A stretch of 64,000 nucleotides of DNA from Cololabis saira (Eukaryota; Chordata; Actinopteri; Beloniformes; Belonidae): contig NC_084601.1 in assembly GCF_033807715.1 (NCBI RefSeq), positions 20,726,129 to 20,790,128 on the forward strand, in the 5' to 3' direction. The notes beneath the pieces are model-generated. The model did no database searches. It was not told the origin of the DNA and saw only the letters and a program-made list of their open reading frames with translations. Below, one piece after another: positions 45,170 to 63,610 of the stretch. The stretch's first letter is position 1. Each line of letters opens with the position of its first letter. The translations under genes were made by a program, and so were the position numbers.

Positions 45170-48100
45170 CACAGTCACTTAGTCACATGCATATACACAC
45201 ACACACACACACGCATGATCATATACATACACACACACACACATAGACATACACACTGGCTTGTTCACCTGCATGCTGGCTCTCTAGTTTTTGGGTTTAG
45301 GTAGCGGTAGCGATAGCTTAGCTCAGACTGCGATCAGATCTCAAGATTTAGGTCGATTGCTGTTATTTTTTTGGTTGGCTCCGTGCCGGTTTCGTGCTTT
45401 GTTTGTGTTTTTTTTTTTTTGTTGCAGATTTCCAGTGCTTGACGTGTGTCTCCGTGTGTTCCTGCTTCCTGGATTGGCAGTGGATGTCGTCACCCCCCCC
45501 CCCCCCAAAAAAAAAAAAAAAAAAAACACTGGGTTTGTATGTGTATATTTATGTATGTGTACGCATTTGTGTGCGTATATATATGTATATATATTAAATA
45601 TAGTAATAATGCACATATATACACTTTTGGTTTCTACCGTCATGGTATCAATCAATAATATGTGTGCAGACAAGGTAGAAAAAAAAAAAAAAAAAAAAAA
45701 AGTACAATTTCAAGGAAAAAGTCGAAATGTTGAGAAAAAAGGCGAAATTTCGACTTTATTCATGAAACTTCGACTTTATTCACAAAATTTCGACTTTATT
45801 CTTGAAATTGTATTTAAACATTAATCTCGACATTTCGACTTTTTCTCAACATTTCGACTTTTCTCTTGAAGTGCACAATAAAAAAAAATCTTCCCCTCTC
45901 AAATATTTTTTCCCTTGCATGGCCCTAATACTCTTCCATAACTACCTTCCAGCACCTCACGTCGCGCTGTTATGTCCTGGATTGTCTCTTCACTACCTTA
46001 GCACAGTCTGAGGCTGGAGTCATGTCTGGTGTGGTGCTGTGGTCTGGCCTACTACGGAATAATGTCAGGAGACTATTACCTGAGATGATGGGAAACACCC
46101 ATGGCAAGGTGTCGGCCTGAATAAATACACTTTCAGCTAAGCATTGCTTCTTTTCACGACTTCTTTTCACAACATATGGCATAGCAGGAACTGTCGTTGG
46201 AGCGCGCTGCAGCGACTGAATCGCTGCTAGTGTAGCTGATCAGGAGTGACTGCAAGTGATCAGCTCTCTGTGTGACGAGAATAGGAAAGCAAGGAAGTGG
46301 TCGTAGTAATTGAGACAGTGGCCAGGGGCTTTTTCTTGACTCCCTTCAGCTTATTACAGAACACACAGTTGAAAGGGAACCTCCTTTATCATCAGCTGTG
46401 CAGCCGTCCATGTTTCTGGCGTCACGAGGGTTGGTAAACATGAATGCACTCTTTGCTCTACTCTCAAGGTATTACAGTGTACTTTCTCCTCTTTTCCAGG
46501 CTCAAGCAGTGGCTTTGACAGTCGCCCAAGCATTCACAGTAGCATTTGAGCTCTGGCAAGTGGCAAAGGAAGGTAATCATCACATCCTTCCCCCTCCGTA
46601 GAGGTCCCTGAGATAGTTCTGTCATCATCTTGGACTTTGTGTGTTCTGAAGCTGTAAATTCACCACATCTGTATTATGGTTCCAGAACACAGTCAGGATG
46701 TTAGAAAAACCATTAGTCTGCTTTCTTGGTCCGTTGTTACTAAAGTTAGCCAGAGACACCGCTTTGTAGAGGATATTAGAATTACCTTCCAGTCAATAAT
46801 CAATACACAGCAGAGGGAAGTGGGCAGGAACTGATCCGTTTTCAGTGAAGTCAAGTGTTCAACAGTGTTCCGGGGAAGGAGTGAAACGGGACTTGTTTAT
46901 TGTGCAAGGTTTACAGATGTAAGTCGAGTACATCTGGTACGCCACAAGCGTTGTGGCTCACATCATCTACGATCTCCCAGAGCGGCATTAACGTGCACAA
47001 GTTAAATGTTCGTTTTCAGGCCAACACAAACTCCATCATGTTACCAGACTTAATCATAAAACAAGCCGATAATAATCTGACATCATTCATATCTTCTCTG
47101 ATTAGGTGAGATGATGATTGAAAATTAGTTGGGGTTTTTTTTTTTCTCAAGCATGAATCCATCTTATTAAGAGTTATGCTTCATTAAACTGGTCTTGATG
47201 TGAATTCACTTGGTCTACATATCTTTTTTGTTTTTGTTTTTTGTAGAGAAAGGAAAAAGAGTGACGTCTGGTTCTGCTGGAGACACGGGCAGCAGTTCCC
47301 ACTCAGAAAGATCCAACAGCTTTGGGAATCTTAAAGAGACGGGTTGGAAAAATAAACTCCACAGTCTTTGGACTGTATTTGAACTGTTTCCACATTGCTG
47401 TCGTGTTTCATTTTAACCGAAATATATACGTATATCATAGTAAACGATATATATGTATATATGCAGTGTTCCAGCAGTATTAACTGTCCCTCGCTCTGTC
47501 ATTCAGATGCTGCCCCAGAAAACCTACTGCACATAGAAGACGCCGTGATTGTGGTCGTGGAGAACAGTGAGAATCTTCGGGAGGATCAGAGGAATCGCCA
47601 CAAGCCCTCGGAGACCAATAACAATCCTGTCCCGGTACGTTTCTCTGCTCTGTTGCTGGCGTTCTGTTGAACATCCTGAAAAGTTCTCTCAGCTGCATCC
47701 TGCGGGACTCAGGATCTTGTCACCAGGTCCACGATGGTTGTCTTGAAACGGATGCAGCATCAAAATGTTTAGACACTGTTGAAAATGGCATGTGGTTTCC
47801 CATAAGTCTTACATGCGGCTGCATGAAAGTCTGTGATGGATGTGCTGTAGTGAAACTGTGCTGTGTGATATTGTGATATTCCCTAATATAAGTCCCTTCT
47901 CTTCTAGGATATGGAAGATGGTTTGGATGAAGCCTTTTCCAGGTAATAAATCTGCAGTTAATAATGTAAAATGAATCCTCCTTGATTCTCTTGGCTGTCT
48001 GTTAGCAATAAAGTGTCTCCTCACCAAAATCAGCCCATAACATCCATTAGTATGTTGTTCACGCTCATTCAGACCTGGCTTCACACTGCCACTCAGTGGT

Positions 48101-49710
48101 GATTCATTTGTACTGCAATATACATGCTTTTTTTGGTGATTTCTTTTTTTTTTAGCTTCTGATTTTCTAGAAATTGAAATGTTGAGGCGACTACCTGAAG
48201 CAAAAGCTGTACAATGACTAAGAATGAGCTTTTTAGCTACACCTGAACCTGTCCTCAACCTGCTGTGTTTGTGTCTCCAGCTGTGCTCTGGATAGCTATG
48301 GTTCATTACCAGGTAAAGTTGAGCTTTACTGTCAACCCCGACTTGGTCTCGCTCACTAAACTAACATCAGTCTGTTCCATTCAATCACTACCGAATCCAG
48401 TAATACTGTTTACAGTCATGTCAGCCAGTAGTTCCCCTCCCTGATGGATAAATTGACAAGTTTAGGAAAAGAGGGCTTGAATTTCTGTCAGAATGAAAGG
48501 GGTCTTTCACTGCCCACCCTCCCTCCCCCCCACCAATAACCCCCCTGTGATATATTGTGTTTGTGAGAATGAGCCGAAGTAGTGGACTCTTGTGACTCAA
48601 CTTCAGAGTGCTTGTTTTTGCTTGAGCAGCACCTGTTTTTTGTTTTTTTTGCTCTTGAATAGGAGCGGTGGCTCGTGTTTTATCCTAGCGTTCAAATGTC
48701 CTCAGTGTCTCAATAAGATCTTCAAACCAAGACTGATTAGATAATGATTATCCACTGAAGTGACGGTTTGCTTCGATAACAGAGGTCCCAAATTAGTACG
48801 GCTTTAGTTTCATTAAATAAAAGGTCTTCAATGCTGCGATGACACTGTGACTTGGGAGAGGAAACGAAGGGGAGTCAAAGTTTTGGGCATTTGAAAGATG
48901 CCTTATCTTGCCCCCACATACTACATAGTATATAAGATAATGATTAATTTGCAGCCAGGTGTTTACGTAGAGTATAGAGAGGACAGATAAACCCTTTCCA
49001 TCCACATCAGGCCGGTGACCTGATGAAACTTTTCCTGTCTCGGGTCAGTAAGAACTTCCTCTTTTGTGACATCACAGAATAATGAATCCTAATTCCTATC
49101 TTCAAAGTCAGAAGTGTACATACGTTAGGTTAGTGTTTGAACTGTTTAACTTTAGCCCTCTCCAGATCTCTCACATGTTGTTCGGCCCCAGTTCCTCCTG
49201 ACGGAGTTGGTGGACCTGAGTGGAGTTTGTGGGCCTTCTTGCTTGCACATTCCTGCTTAGTGCTCATTGGTGATCATCCGTAAACCACTTTGCAACTCGT
49301 TTGCAGATACGGTGTCACTTCTAGTACTGTACATTGTTAGAAACATCTTTTGGAATTCTTAAGTAAGTCAGCAATCCCAACTGACTTTAAATATGAAATG
49401 TTCCTTAACGTCACTGTCAGACATGGAGGAAAACCTTTTATTTGTGATGAGTCATGCCTGCAGGGAACTGAATGCATTTCTGGTGTGTTGCCGAGACAGA
49501 GGGGAGACGTTTCTGGCTCATTTCAGTGTTAACTTCCTTTTGTATTTCCCCCTTCTTCTTCTCAGACTGGCAGTGTCACGTACTAACCCCCAGGTCCTGG
49601 ACACTGGGGTGATTCCTCAGGACTGGCTTGCTGAACCTGACTGGGACAGCACCAACGGAAACACCCCCGACTCTCTGTGCTTGTACAGGGAGGATATTTT
49701 GGGGTTCTGA
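24311..49710 (+). CDS. ldlrap1: LDL receptor adaptor protein 1 (ARH), complete gene
   Basis: ARH is a cytosolic endocytic adaptor: its PTB domain binds the NPxY tail of LDL-receptor family members and its C-terminal half recruits clathrin and AP-2. Nine coding exons join in frame (24311-24395, 35036-35178, 39332-39444, 39599-39713, 46500-46572, 47247-47342, 47507-47634, 47908-47942, 49566-49710) to give 310 aa; human has 308. The N-terminus MDAFKSAGRAIIRSPS matches the family. The PTB domain covers about residues 40-180. A clathrin box LLHIE is at about 215-219, in place of human LLDLE. The AP-2 beta-appendage motif DEAFSRLAVSR is at about 258-268, then TNPQVLDTG. Intron 1 is 10.6 kb; intron 4 is 6.8 kb because of nested transposons. 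Human loss of function causes autosomal recessive hypercholesterolaemia. Confidence 0.95.
24715..24888. mobile_element. Diverged hAT-like MITE (CAGGGGTC ends)
   Basis: Related to the clean copy at 29632-29856 by GAAGCAGGGAAACATCT and CTCCTGCATGTT blocks. Inverted ends CAGGGGT / ACCCCTG. No target duplication seen, so this is an older copy. Confidence 0.6.
24900..29510. other. ldlrap1 intron 1, left part
   Basis: Mostly unique-looking AT-rich sequence with T-runs (25827-25850, 26121-26140) and a CACACACATG tract. No exon of ldlrap1 or other gene recognised. Short frames are taken as chance. Confidence 0.45.
26876..27165 (-). repeat. Probable LINE 3'-end fragment
   Basis: A CCTTTTATTTCTCCCTCAAT GGGGAAATTCACTTTGTGCA type stretch and later AGTGCAAAAAAAGTGCTT recall a common fish LINE 3'UTR. 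Identification is from memory of the pattern and weak. Confidence 0.35.
29520..30379. mobile_element. DNA element with GGTGCATTTCCAC ends
   Basis: Left GGTGCATTTCCACC and right GTGGAAATGCACC are inverted and bordered by TA on both sides. Contains the younger MITE at 29632-29856. Other interior sequence is non-coding. Confidence 0.7.
29632..29856. mobile_element. hAT-like MITE (225 bp), nested
   Basis: Long inverted ends beginning CAGGGGTCACCAATCC extend over about 65 bp per side. The exact 8-bp duplication GTGTAGCG flanks it (29624-29631 and 29857-29864). Inserted into the 29520-30379 element. Confidence 0.92.
30385..35030. other. ldlrap1 intron 1, right part
   Basis: No coding exon recognised. 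A short LINE L2-type tail lies at 32440-32515; the rest looks like unique or very old sequence. A CA/TG-rich patch occurs at 34282-34300. Confidence 0.4.
32440..32515 (+). mobile_element. L2-like LINE tail
   Basis: AAAGTACCTTGAATGGCCTT followed by GAGTTATATAAATAAACT and TTGCC units, the typical L2-type 3' terminus (a gene-poor solo tail). Confidence 0.55.
35036..35178 (+). CDS. ldlrap1: ldlrap1 coding exon 2
   Basis: Encodes LPENWTDTRETILEGMTFNL, then HLGMTLVDQPKGEELSAAAV and KRIVAT: start of the PTB domain. Acceptor TCTGTAG. The donor is the weak ACG|GTCAGA, fixed by continuity with exon 3 (IVAT|AKASGKK). Confidence 0.93.
35625..35650 (+). repeat. Poly-G homopolymer, 26 G
   Basis: Uninterrupted G-run in ldlrap1 intron 2. 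It could form quadruplexes and its assembled length should be treated with caution. Confidence 0.95.
37440..37795. repeat. Dispersed repeat family X, copy 2
   Basis: Shares AATATGATTGACAGTCAGAT, TATCACTTCCTCA, GGACTTCAAAGCGGCTCT and AAACCAATGGGTCACGTGAC-type blocks with copy 1 (2095-2530). Bracketed by GGACCCGAGCACCAAAGG (about 37297) and GGCGCGAGCACCAAGG (about 37804), suggesting insertion into another repeat. Confidence 0.5.
39332..39444 (+). CDS. ldlrap1: ldlrap1 coding exon 3
   Basis: Encodes AKASGKKPQKVAFKVSPQGI and ILHDRPTNRLLENISIY, PTB beta strands. Acceptor TTTACAG, donor CAG|GTATGT, phase 2. Confidence 0.94.
39599..39713 (+). CDS. ldlrap1: ldlrap1 coding exon 4
   Basis: Encodes ISYCTVDKLHDKVFAYITQN and GTLECHAFLCSKRKV, the core PTB segment. 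Acceptor GCTGACAG, donor GTG|GTGAGT, phase 0. The preceding intron is only 154 nt. Confidence 0.94.
40883..41725 (+). pseudogene. L1-type ORF2 C-terminal fragment (RT-zinc knuckle)
   Basis: 280 codons are open from the 5' truncation point to TAG at 41723. The motif CSQCTENTPDNYMHALWFC followed by RFWKEI is the zinc-knuckle region after reverse transcriptase in L1/Tx1-type ORF2. The endonuclease and RT catalytic core are missing. Absence of stops suggests a young insertion. Confidence 0.8.
41726..43615 (+). repeat. Guanine-rich LINE 3'UTR
   Basis: Two blocks (41726-42560 and 43095-43615) are extremely G-rich on the plus strand with many runs of 4-9 G, separated by an AT/TTA-rich spacer at 42950-43070. 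The long overlapping frames in all phases here reflect composition, not genes. Confidence 0.85.
42975..43050. repeat. (TTA/TTATTAG)n simple repeat
   Basis: ATTATTATTAGTATTATTAT type repeat within the L1 3'UTR. Confidence 0.85.
43652..43685. repeat. (AC)n microsatellite, left part
   Basis: A CA run that continues at 45098-45167; the hAT-like element interrupts it. Confidence 0.95.
43686..45097. mobile_element. hAT-like element in the L1 CA repeat (1412 bp)
   Basis: Ends TAGGGGTGGGA and TCCCACCCCTA are inverted, with CGATAT-rich subterminal arrays. The 8-bp flanks CACACACA (43678-43685 and 45098-45105) fit hAT but are not diagnostic in a CA repeat. No intact transposase frame found. Confidence 0.82.
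44079..44196. mobile_element. GCGTTACACCAACGC palindromic MITE fragment, nested
   Basis: CGCGTTACACCAACGCAGAG at the left is inverted to GCGTTGGTGTAACGCGGAAC at the right. Same family as the end at 6056 (GGTTCCGCGTTACACC). Lies within the hAT-like element. Confidence 0.7.
45098..45167. repeat. (AC)n microsatellite, right part
   Basis: About 35 CA units followed by interrupted CA/CACACAT blocks to about 45250. Confidence 0.95.
46500..46572 (+). CDS. ldlrap1: ldlrap1 coding exon 5
   Basis: Encodes AQAVALTVAQAFTVAFELWQ then VAKE, the C-terminal PTB helix. Acceptor TTTTCCAG, donor AAG|GTAATC, phase 1. Confidence 0.94.
47247..47342 (+). CDS. ldlrap1: ldlrap1 coding exon 6
   Basis: Encodes EKGKRVTSGSAGDTGSSSHS and ERSNSFGNLKET, the Ser-rich linker after the PTB domain. 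Acceptor TTTGTAG. The donor G|GTTGGA is poor and was chosen because it joins exon 7 in frame. Read-through would stop after about 25 more codons. Confidence 0.82.
47507..47634 (+). CDS. ldlrap1: ldlrap1 coding exon 7
   Basis: Encodes AAPENLLHIEDAVIVVVENS and the polar RNRHKPSETNNNPVP. LLHIE fits the clathrin-box consensus L-hydrophobic-x-hydrophobic-acidic. Acceptor CATTCAG, donor CCG|GTACGT, phase 0. Confidence 0.9.
47908..47942 (+). CDS. ldlrap1: ldlrap1 coding exon 8 (35 nt)
   Basis: Encodes DMEDGLDEAFS, first half of the AP-2 appendage-binding motif. Acceptor TTCTAG, donor CAG|GTAATA, phase 2. Confidence 0.92.
49566..49710 (+). CDS. ldlrap1: ldlrap1 coding exon 9 (terminal)
   Basis: Encodes LAVSRTNPQVLDTGVIPQDW and a Trp/Asp-rich tail ending CLYREDILGF, then TGA at 49708. 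The Leu and Arg of the AP-2 motif come from this exon. Acceptor TTCTCAG. Confidence 0.93.
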
Positions 49711-50270
49711 CAGCTGATGTGCAGCGAGGAAAGATTTTCCGACAACAAAGAAGATCACAGGGACTGACATCCTCAAAAACAAATCCAGTTTTTTGTGTGT
49801 ATCAACACAAAGTAGGTCTGCGGTGGCACAAGCTGCTGCCCCTGCACACCAAGGCAACAATACCATCCTGTAATATTCCTGCATCTCATCTTTAATTACA
49901 TGACAAACTTTGGCAATGACGCGAGTTGACTGTTCTGTCATCATTGGTTCCCTTTTTGTTTACCGGTACTTAAATTGTTGTCAGTAGTTTTGGCAGCCCA
50001 ATCAGCATAACTGTCTGTATCAAATTATAATTGATGGTTTTTGTATGGATGAAGTGGGGAATTAATTAATTATAACGAAGGCCTTAATAACAATCACGAG
50101 ACAATCAGCTGTGCTGTACTGTAAATGGTTTTCCTCAAAGTTCATGAATTGGGAATCAAGTTCATATTTTTGGTCCTCCTCTGACTCGTACGCTGACTGT
50201 AAATTTTGTGTATAAATTTAAAAATTGCTGTACTTGTATTTAAATAAAATCTGTCATTTGCTTATTCAAA
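49711..50270 (+). other. ldlrap1: ldlrap1 3' untranslated region
   Basis: AT-rich sequence with no coding resemblance between the stop and the AATAAA at 50243. Confidence 0.65.
50243..50248 (+). terminator. Polyadenylation signal AATAAA (ldlrap1)
   Basis: Canonical hexamer 533 nt after the stop, followed by T-rich sequence. Confidence 0.6.
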
Positions 50271-50822
50271 ACATTTTTACTTTTGTAGTGAAACAGTGTT
50301 GTCTGGAATGAAGCCCAAATGTGTTTAAACTCTAATAAGGCTTTTTTGGTACACTAAATTCTGAGTTTTGTGTAGAACTTAAAATTATTAATGAATAAGC
50401 AAAAAGACTTTTGCTAAACTCCAAATATTTTCTCAATTTTAGGATGACTGGATTCCTTTGACAGCTTCTAGATTTGAAGAATTAGCAATTTGGATTCAAT
50501 TTATAACCAGAAAAATTGCTTCTCTTTTGAAAATGCAGGCCTGAATGCTGAGAGCTGAACCTAAGCAAGAAATAGCTGAATCCTGTTGAAAGTTAGTCTA
50601 GACATCCTTAAATCATACATGTCAGCAGGTGCATTACATTTCACTATTTTCAGATAACACCCCATCATGCCCTCCCATTCATGAACAGAGAATAAGTCAG
50701 AGTTATCATTCTCACCATGGAGTCACACCAAAGCGTCAAAAATTGCCTGTGGATGCTTGCATCGCGTGGTTGCAGTAGTGGCAGGGTGGCTTACAAGCTG
50801 CGATGCAGAACTGGAGGGAAAT

Positions 50823-51635
<813 letters not shown>

Positions 51636-51639
51636 AGTC

Positions 51640-51918
51640 ACTGGAATCAGGTGAGGTAAATTAGGGAAAAAATAAAAAACAACTGGAATCAGGTTGGGTA
51701 AAGTAGGGAAACAATAAAAAGCAAATGGAATCAGGTGGGGTAAAGTAAAGAAAAATAAACAACTGGAATCAGGTGGGGTAAAGTAGGGAGAAAATAAACC
51801 CAACTAGAATTAGGTGGGGTAAAGTAGTCAAGCAATAAAAACAGATGGAATCAGGTGGGTATAGGGAAACAATAAAAAACAGCTGGAATCAGGTGGGGTA
51901 AAGTAGGGAAACAATGAA
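51640..51918. repeat. Minisatellite, ~40-43-bp unit, 6-7 copies
   Basis: Unit core GGAATCAGGTGGGGTAAAGT followed by an A-rich AGGGAAACAATAAAAA stretch. Units differ by small indels. Confidence 0.9.
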
Positions 51919-52109
51919 AAACTGCAGATGTGGATAATGCTGGCTTAAGGAGGCTATAACCACACACGAAGCAACGAGAGCTCGTCACCAAAGGAAAAAA
52001 GATACATTTGTATGAAGCAAGAAGGTTGGGAATGGTATAATTTTAAGAACATAGAAAATAAATACTTTGATAAAGACATTGTCTTGATGCAATATGACTT
52101 TTATCATTT

Positions 52110-52205
52110 TTATTAGGGCCCGAGCACCAGCAAGGCTTGTGCGAAGCCCTATTGAAATCGCAACGATTATTATTAGGGCCCGAGCATTGACAGTGCGAAG
52201 GCCCT
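52110..52205. repeat. Two copies of GGGCCCGAGCA fish repeat
   Basis: ATTAGGGCCCGAGCACCAGC and ATTAGGGCCCGAGCATTGAC about 60 bp apart, each followed by a GCGAAGSCC block. Related fragments lie near 37297 and 37804. Confidence 0.6.
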
Positions 52206-53605
52206 TTAGTGTAAACTCTAGTGTATTAGAGTCAGTAGTCATAGCTGCAGCTGCAGGACAAGACTAGAGCAGCTGGTCTGAAACAGAGCTTCATCCTAGA
52301 TATGCTGCTATAGAGCTACGCTGCAGAGAGACACCAACATGATCCAATGAGCGGTGCCCATCACCCCTCCTTTCTCAGTTAGGCTATTAATTATAAGTCT
52401 CTCATCATAACCATCATTGTTCTCCATTGTTCTTGTAGTTTGTTGTGCTGGTCCCCCCCCCCCCCCCGTCCCCTTTTTGTCTTCTGTGTACGTTTGCAGG
52501 CCAGAGCTTCAGGAGCTGCATGCTGACCTGCAGTCGCCGCCCTCTGATCATCCAACTGCTACTTCCACCTGTCTATGTGGAAGTCTGCTAGATGCCTGCT
52601 GACATCCTGCCCTGCAGTCCCCCCCCTCTGACCACCTCAGTCTGCTGTCTACATCTGTTTATATATGTCCCTTTTGCACTAGTCCCGCTTCACCTCGATT
52701 CTACCCGCCACGGCCCCCGTTTTGCGCTTTTGCACTAGGGCTGAGACGGGTAGAGCCGCTCCAAGCCGATACTATTTCTGTAACCATTCTGGCGAGGTTC
52801 TATCCGGGCTGACCCGGGACTATTTCTGACGTCACCACCCTCCTGGCCACTGATTGGTCGGGGGGCGGGGCCGGCAGACATTTGAATCAGGAAGCTGGAG
52901 TCAGCGCGAGAGCGACCCGCGGCTCGCGGCGATTTTATTATAAAGCGCAAAACGTCTGTTTGGTGATCCAACTCTGAGGTGCAGATGTTCATAAACCTGG
53001 TGGCTGAAGAGAGAATTAAAAAAGGGATGTAGACGGGCTGTTTTACTCTCAGCCGCTTGCGGCTCCAGCTAATTTCTCATCAGCGCCGACATGAACAAAG
53101 CGGTTGCGCAATCGAGTACGTCACAGCAACTTCACCCCAACCTGCCCACTTCTCACCTGGCTGTGGAAAAACAAACGGGGACAAAACGGGTAGAGGCGTG
53201 ACGAGCCGAGTCGGGCTCAGTAAGTCCTAGTGCAAAAGGGCCAGTCATCCCTGTAGTGCACCAGTTAGCCATTGTGTCTGTGTCTCTCCTTTCTCTGTTC
53301 TTCATTCTCTCTGTCTGTTCTCTCTTTTCCTGCTCTGTCCAGCTGGCCTCTGGAGGGCCCCCCCCTTATGATCCAGGTCCTGCTCAAGGTTTCTTCCCTC
53401 CTAAAAGGGATGTTTTTCCTTGCCACTTGTTTGGCTTAAGGTTTTTCTCCCACTAGAGGAGTTTTTACCTGCCAGTGTTTATGTTATGTTTATGTAATAA
53501 TTGCTCGGGGGTCATGTTCTGGGTCTCTGGAAAGATCCTAGAGACAACTTCTGTTGTAATAGACGCTATAGGCCTTTATATAAAATTGAATTGAATTGAA
53601 TTGAA
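52205..53605 (+). mobile_element. L2-like LINE 3'UTR, interrupted by a MITE
   Basis: CTGGCCTCTGGAGGGCCCCC, then GATGTTTTTCCTTGCCAC, a GGAGTTTTTACCTGCCAGTG block and a GAATTGAATTGAATTG tail are the usual 3' region of fish L2-type LINEs. Split by the element at 52666-53243. Confidence 0.65.
52666..53243. mobile_element. Harbinger-like MITE (CTTTTGCACTAG ends)
   Basis: Left TGTCCCTTTTGCACTAG and right CTAGTGCAAAAGGGCCA are inverted. Shares interior with 55803-56552 and 12069-12246. No 3-bp duplication was seen, so this is a diverged copy. Confidence 0.7.
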
Positions 53606-53819
53606 TTGCATTGAGCTTTCACAGTGAAAGTGGACCGTTGTTACAAAGCTTTGAAGGGATTTCTTGCTCAACTACCTCAAACATATGTTTATATTGTGTT
53701 GCTAAAAAGAAGTAAAAAGTATGTTTCCCCCCCCTAAAGTAGGCCGACCCTGAACGCAGCACCAGACTCCTCCTCTCACTACAGACCTTTGTTTTCTTAG
53801 TTTTATCGGTGTTTTTCAG

Positions 53820-54060
53820 CCCTGCGGTAGGACTGACAGGACACGTGTCCTCCAATCAGAGCGGGTTTCTGAGCGGACCGCGGGAGCGCTGCCTCTCCGG
53901 CAGAAACGGAAGTCTGGCCGGCGGAAGTCGGCTGCTCATCCAGGGGAACGACGTGTGCTCGGCAGCGGTCCTGTCAGACACAGCTGAGGAGAAGCAGCGT
54001 CCAAGGCCGTCATCGACCGGACCTGCAGAGCCAGCGCGTCCTGCCAGAAAGGTAAACTCC
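53820..54060 (+). promoter_or_regulatory. Candidate tpmt CpG promoter / 5' exon
   Basis: GC- and CpG-rich block with two CGGAAGT (ETS-type) sites at 53907-53913 and 53922-53928. A possible non-coding first exon ends at 54051 with donor AAAG|GTAAAC. No TATA box noted. Confidence 0.45.
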
Positions 54061-54071
54061 GCTCTGCTGCC

Positions 54072-63196
<9,125 letters not shown>

Positions 63197-63610
63197 ACAG
63201 GAAGCTGAAAGTCAAGGGAGCAGGGGAGCGCTCTGAATCTCCACAAGCAGATGTCCAACAATAAAACAAGGACTGGTTCTTAAAGCTCCTGTAAGGATGT
63301 CTTCTCTTCCTACAAAGGTTTTCAAGGTCCGATGCCGAGGAATGGACCGATGCCTTTTACAGAAACTCGATCAGATTGTTCTAGGTTCCAGCTGGACTGT
63401 CTCTTTAAGAAAAGTAAAAACCAGACCCTCCCAACCTCTCCAACTTCAAGTTCTTGAAGAAGTCGCTTTCGTATGGATGTACCGGCAGCATCACTGCAAA
63501 AATAAGGAAATGAGTGAAGGCAGTGTGTTGTCTGTAATTAGAGAGATGTCTTTGTCAGGAATCATAGCTGATGGAAACTGATTGGTTGGGATAGCAGTGA
63601 GAATAAAAGT
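63197..63610 (+). other. tpmt: tpmt 3' untranslated region
   Basis: AATAAA at 63260-63265 and again at 63602-63607 provide two possible ends. The 94-codon frame at 63297 has no family resemblance and lies in this UTR/flank. Confidence 0.55.
63260..63265 (+). terminator. Polyadenylation signal AATAAA (tpmt)
   Basis: First canonical hexamer, 64 nt after the stop. A second one is at 63602-63607. Confidence 0.5.

Larger units (their letters stand above)
40883..45700 (+). mobile_element. 5'-truncated L1-type LINE insertion
   Basis: Flanked by the 13-bp duplication AGTACAATTTCAA (40870-40882 and 45701-45713) and ending in a poly(A) run (about 45678-45700). It contains an intact ORF2 C-terminus, a guanine-rich 3'UTR, CA repeats and an hAT-like element that inserted later. 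Without that element the insert is about 3.4 kb. Confidence 0.9.
40522..45938. mobile_element. TA-flanked minisatellite MITE, copy B, split by an L1
   Basis: Left end CGGAAGTAGTATTAGGGCC and right end GGCCCTAATACTCTTCCA are inverted with TA on both outer sides (40520-40521, 45939-45940). GTCGAAATG minisatellite blocks lie inside each end. The middle is an L1 insertion (40883-45700). Confidence 0.8.
40000..46100 (-). mobile_element. R2/R4-like LINE relic, split by later insertions
   Basis: Minus-strand pieces at 46100-45941 and 40521-40000 together recall a fish LINE of the restriction-like-endonuclease type: LC.GSEETIQDITARREVL upstream and VVAGIARRNICTEYGLEVPD then KATVGPVGVVAP downstream. 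Stops and frameshifts make it dead. The gap is exactly occupied by the TA-flanked element 40522-45938. Clade assignment is from memory of the peptide pattern. Confidence 0.6.

Noticed and set aside
48277..48314. Possible extra ldlrap1 exon between exons 8 and 9 (CTCCAG acceptor, CAG|GTAAAG donor)
   Set aside because: Its 32 nt would shift exon 9 out of the frame that gives the conserved RTNPQVLDTG tail; at most a rare truncating exon.
63297..63581. 94-codon frame after tpmt
   Set aside because: Lies in the tpmt 3'UTR/flank and resembles nothing; between two poly(A) signals.
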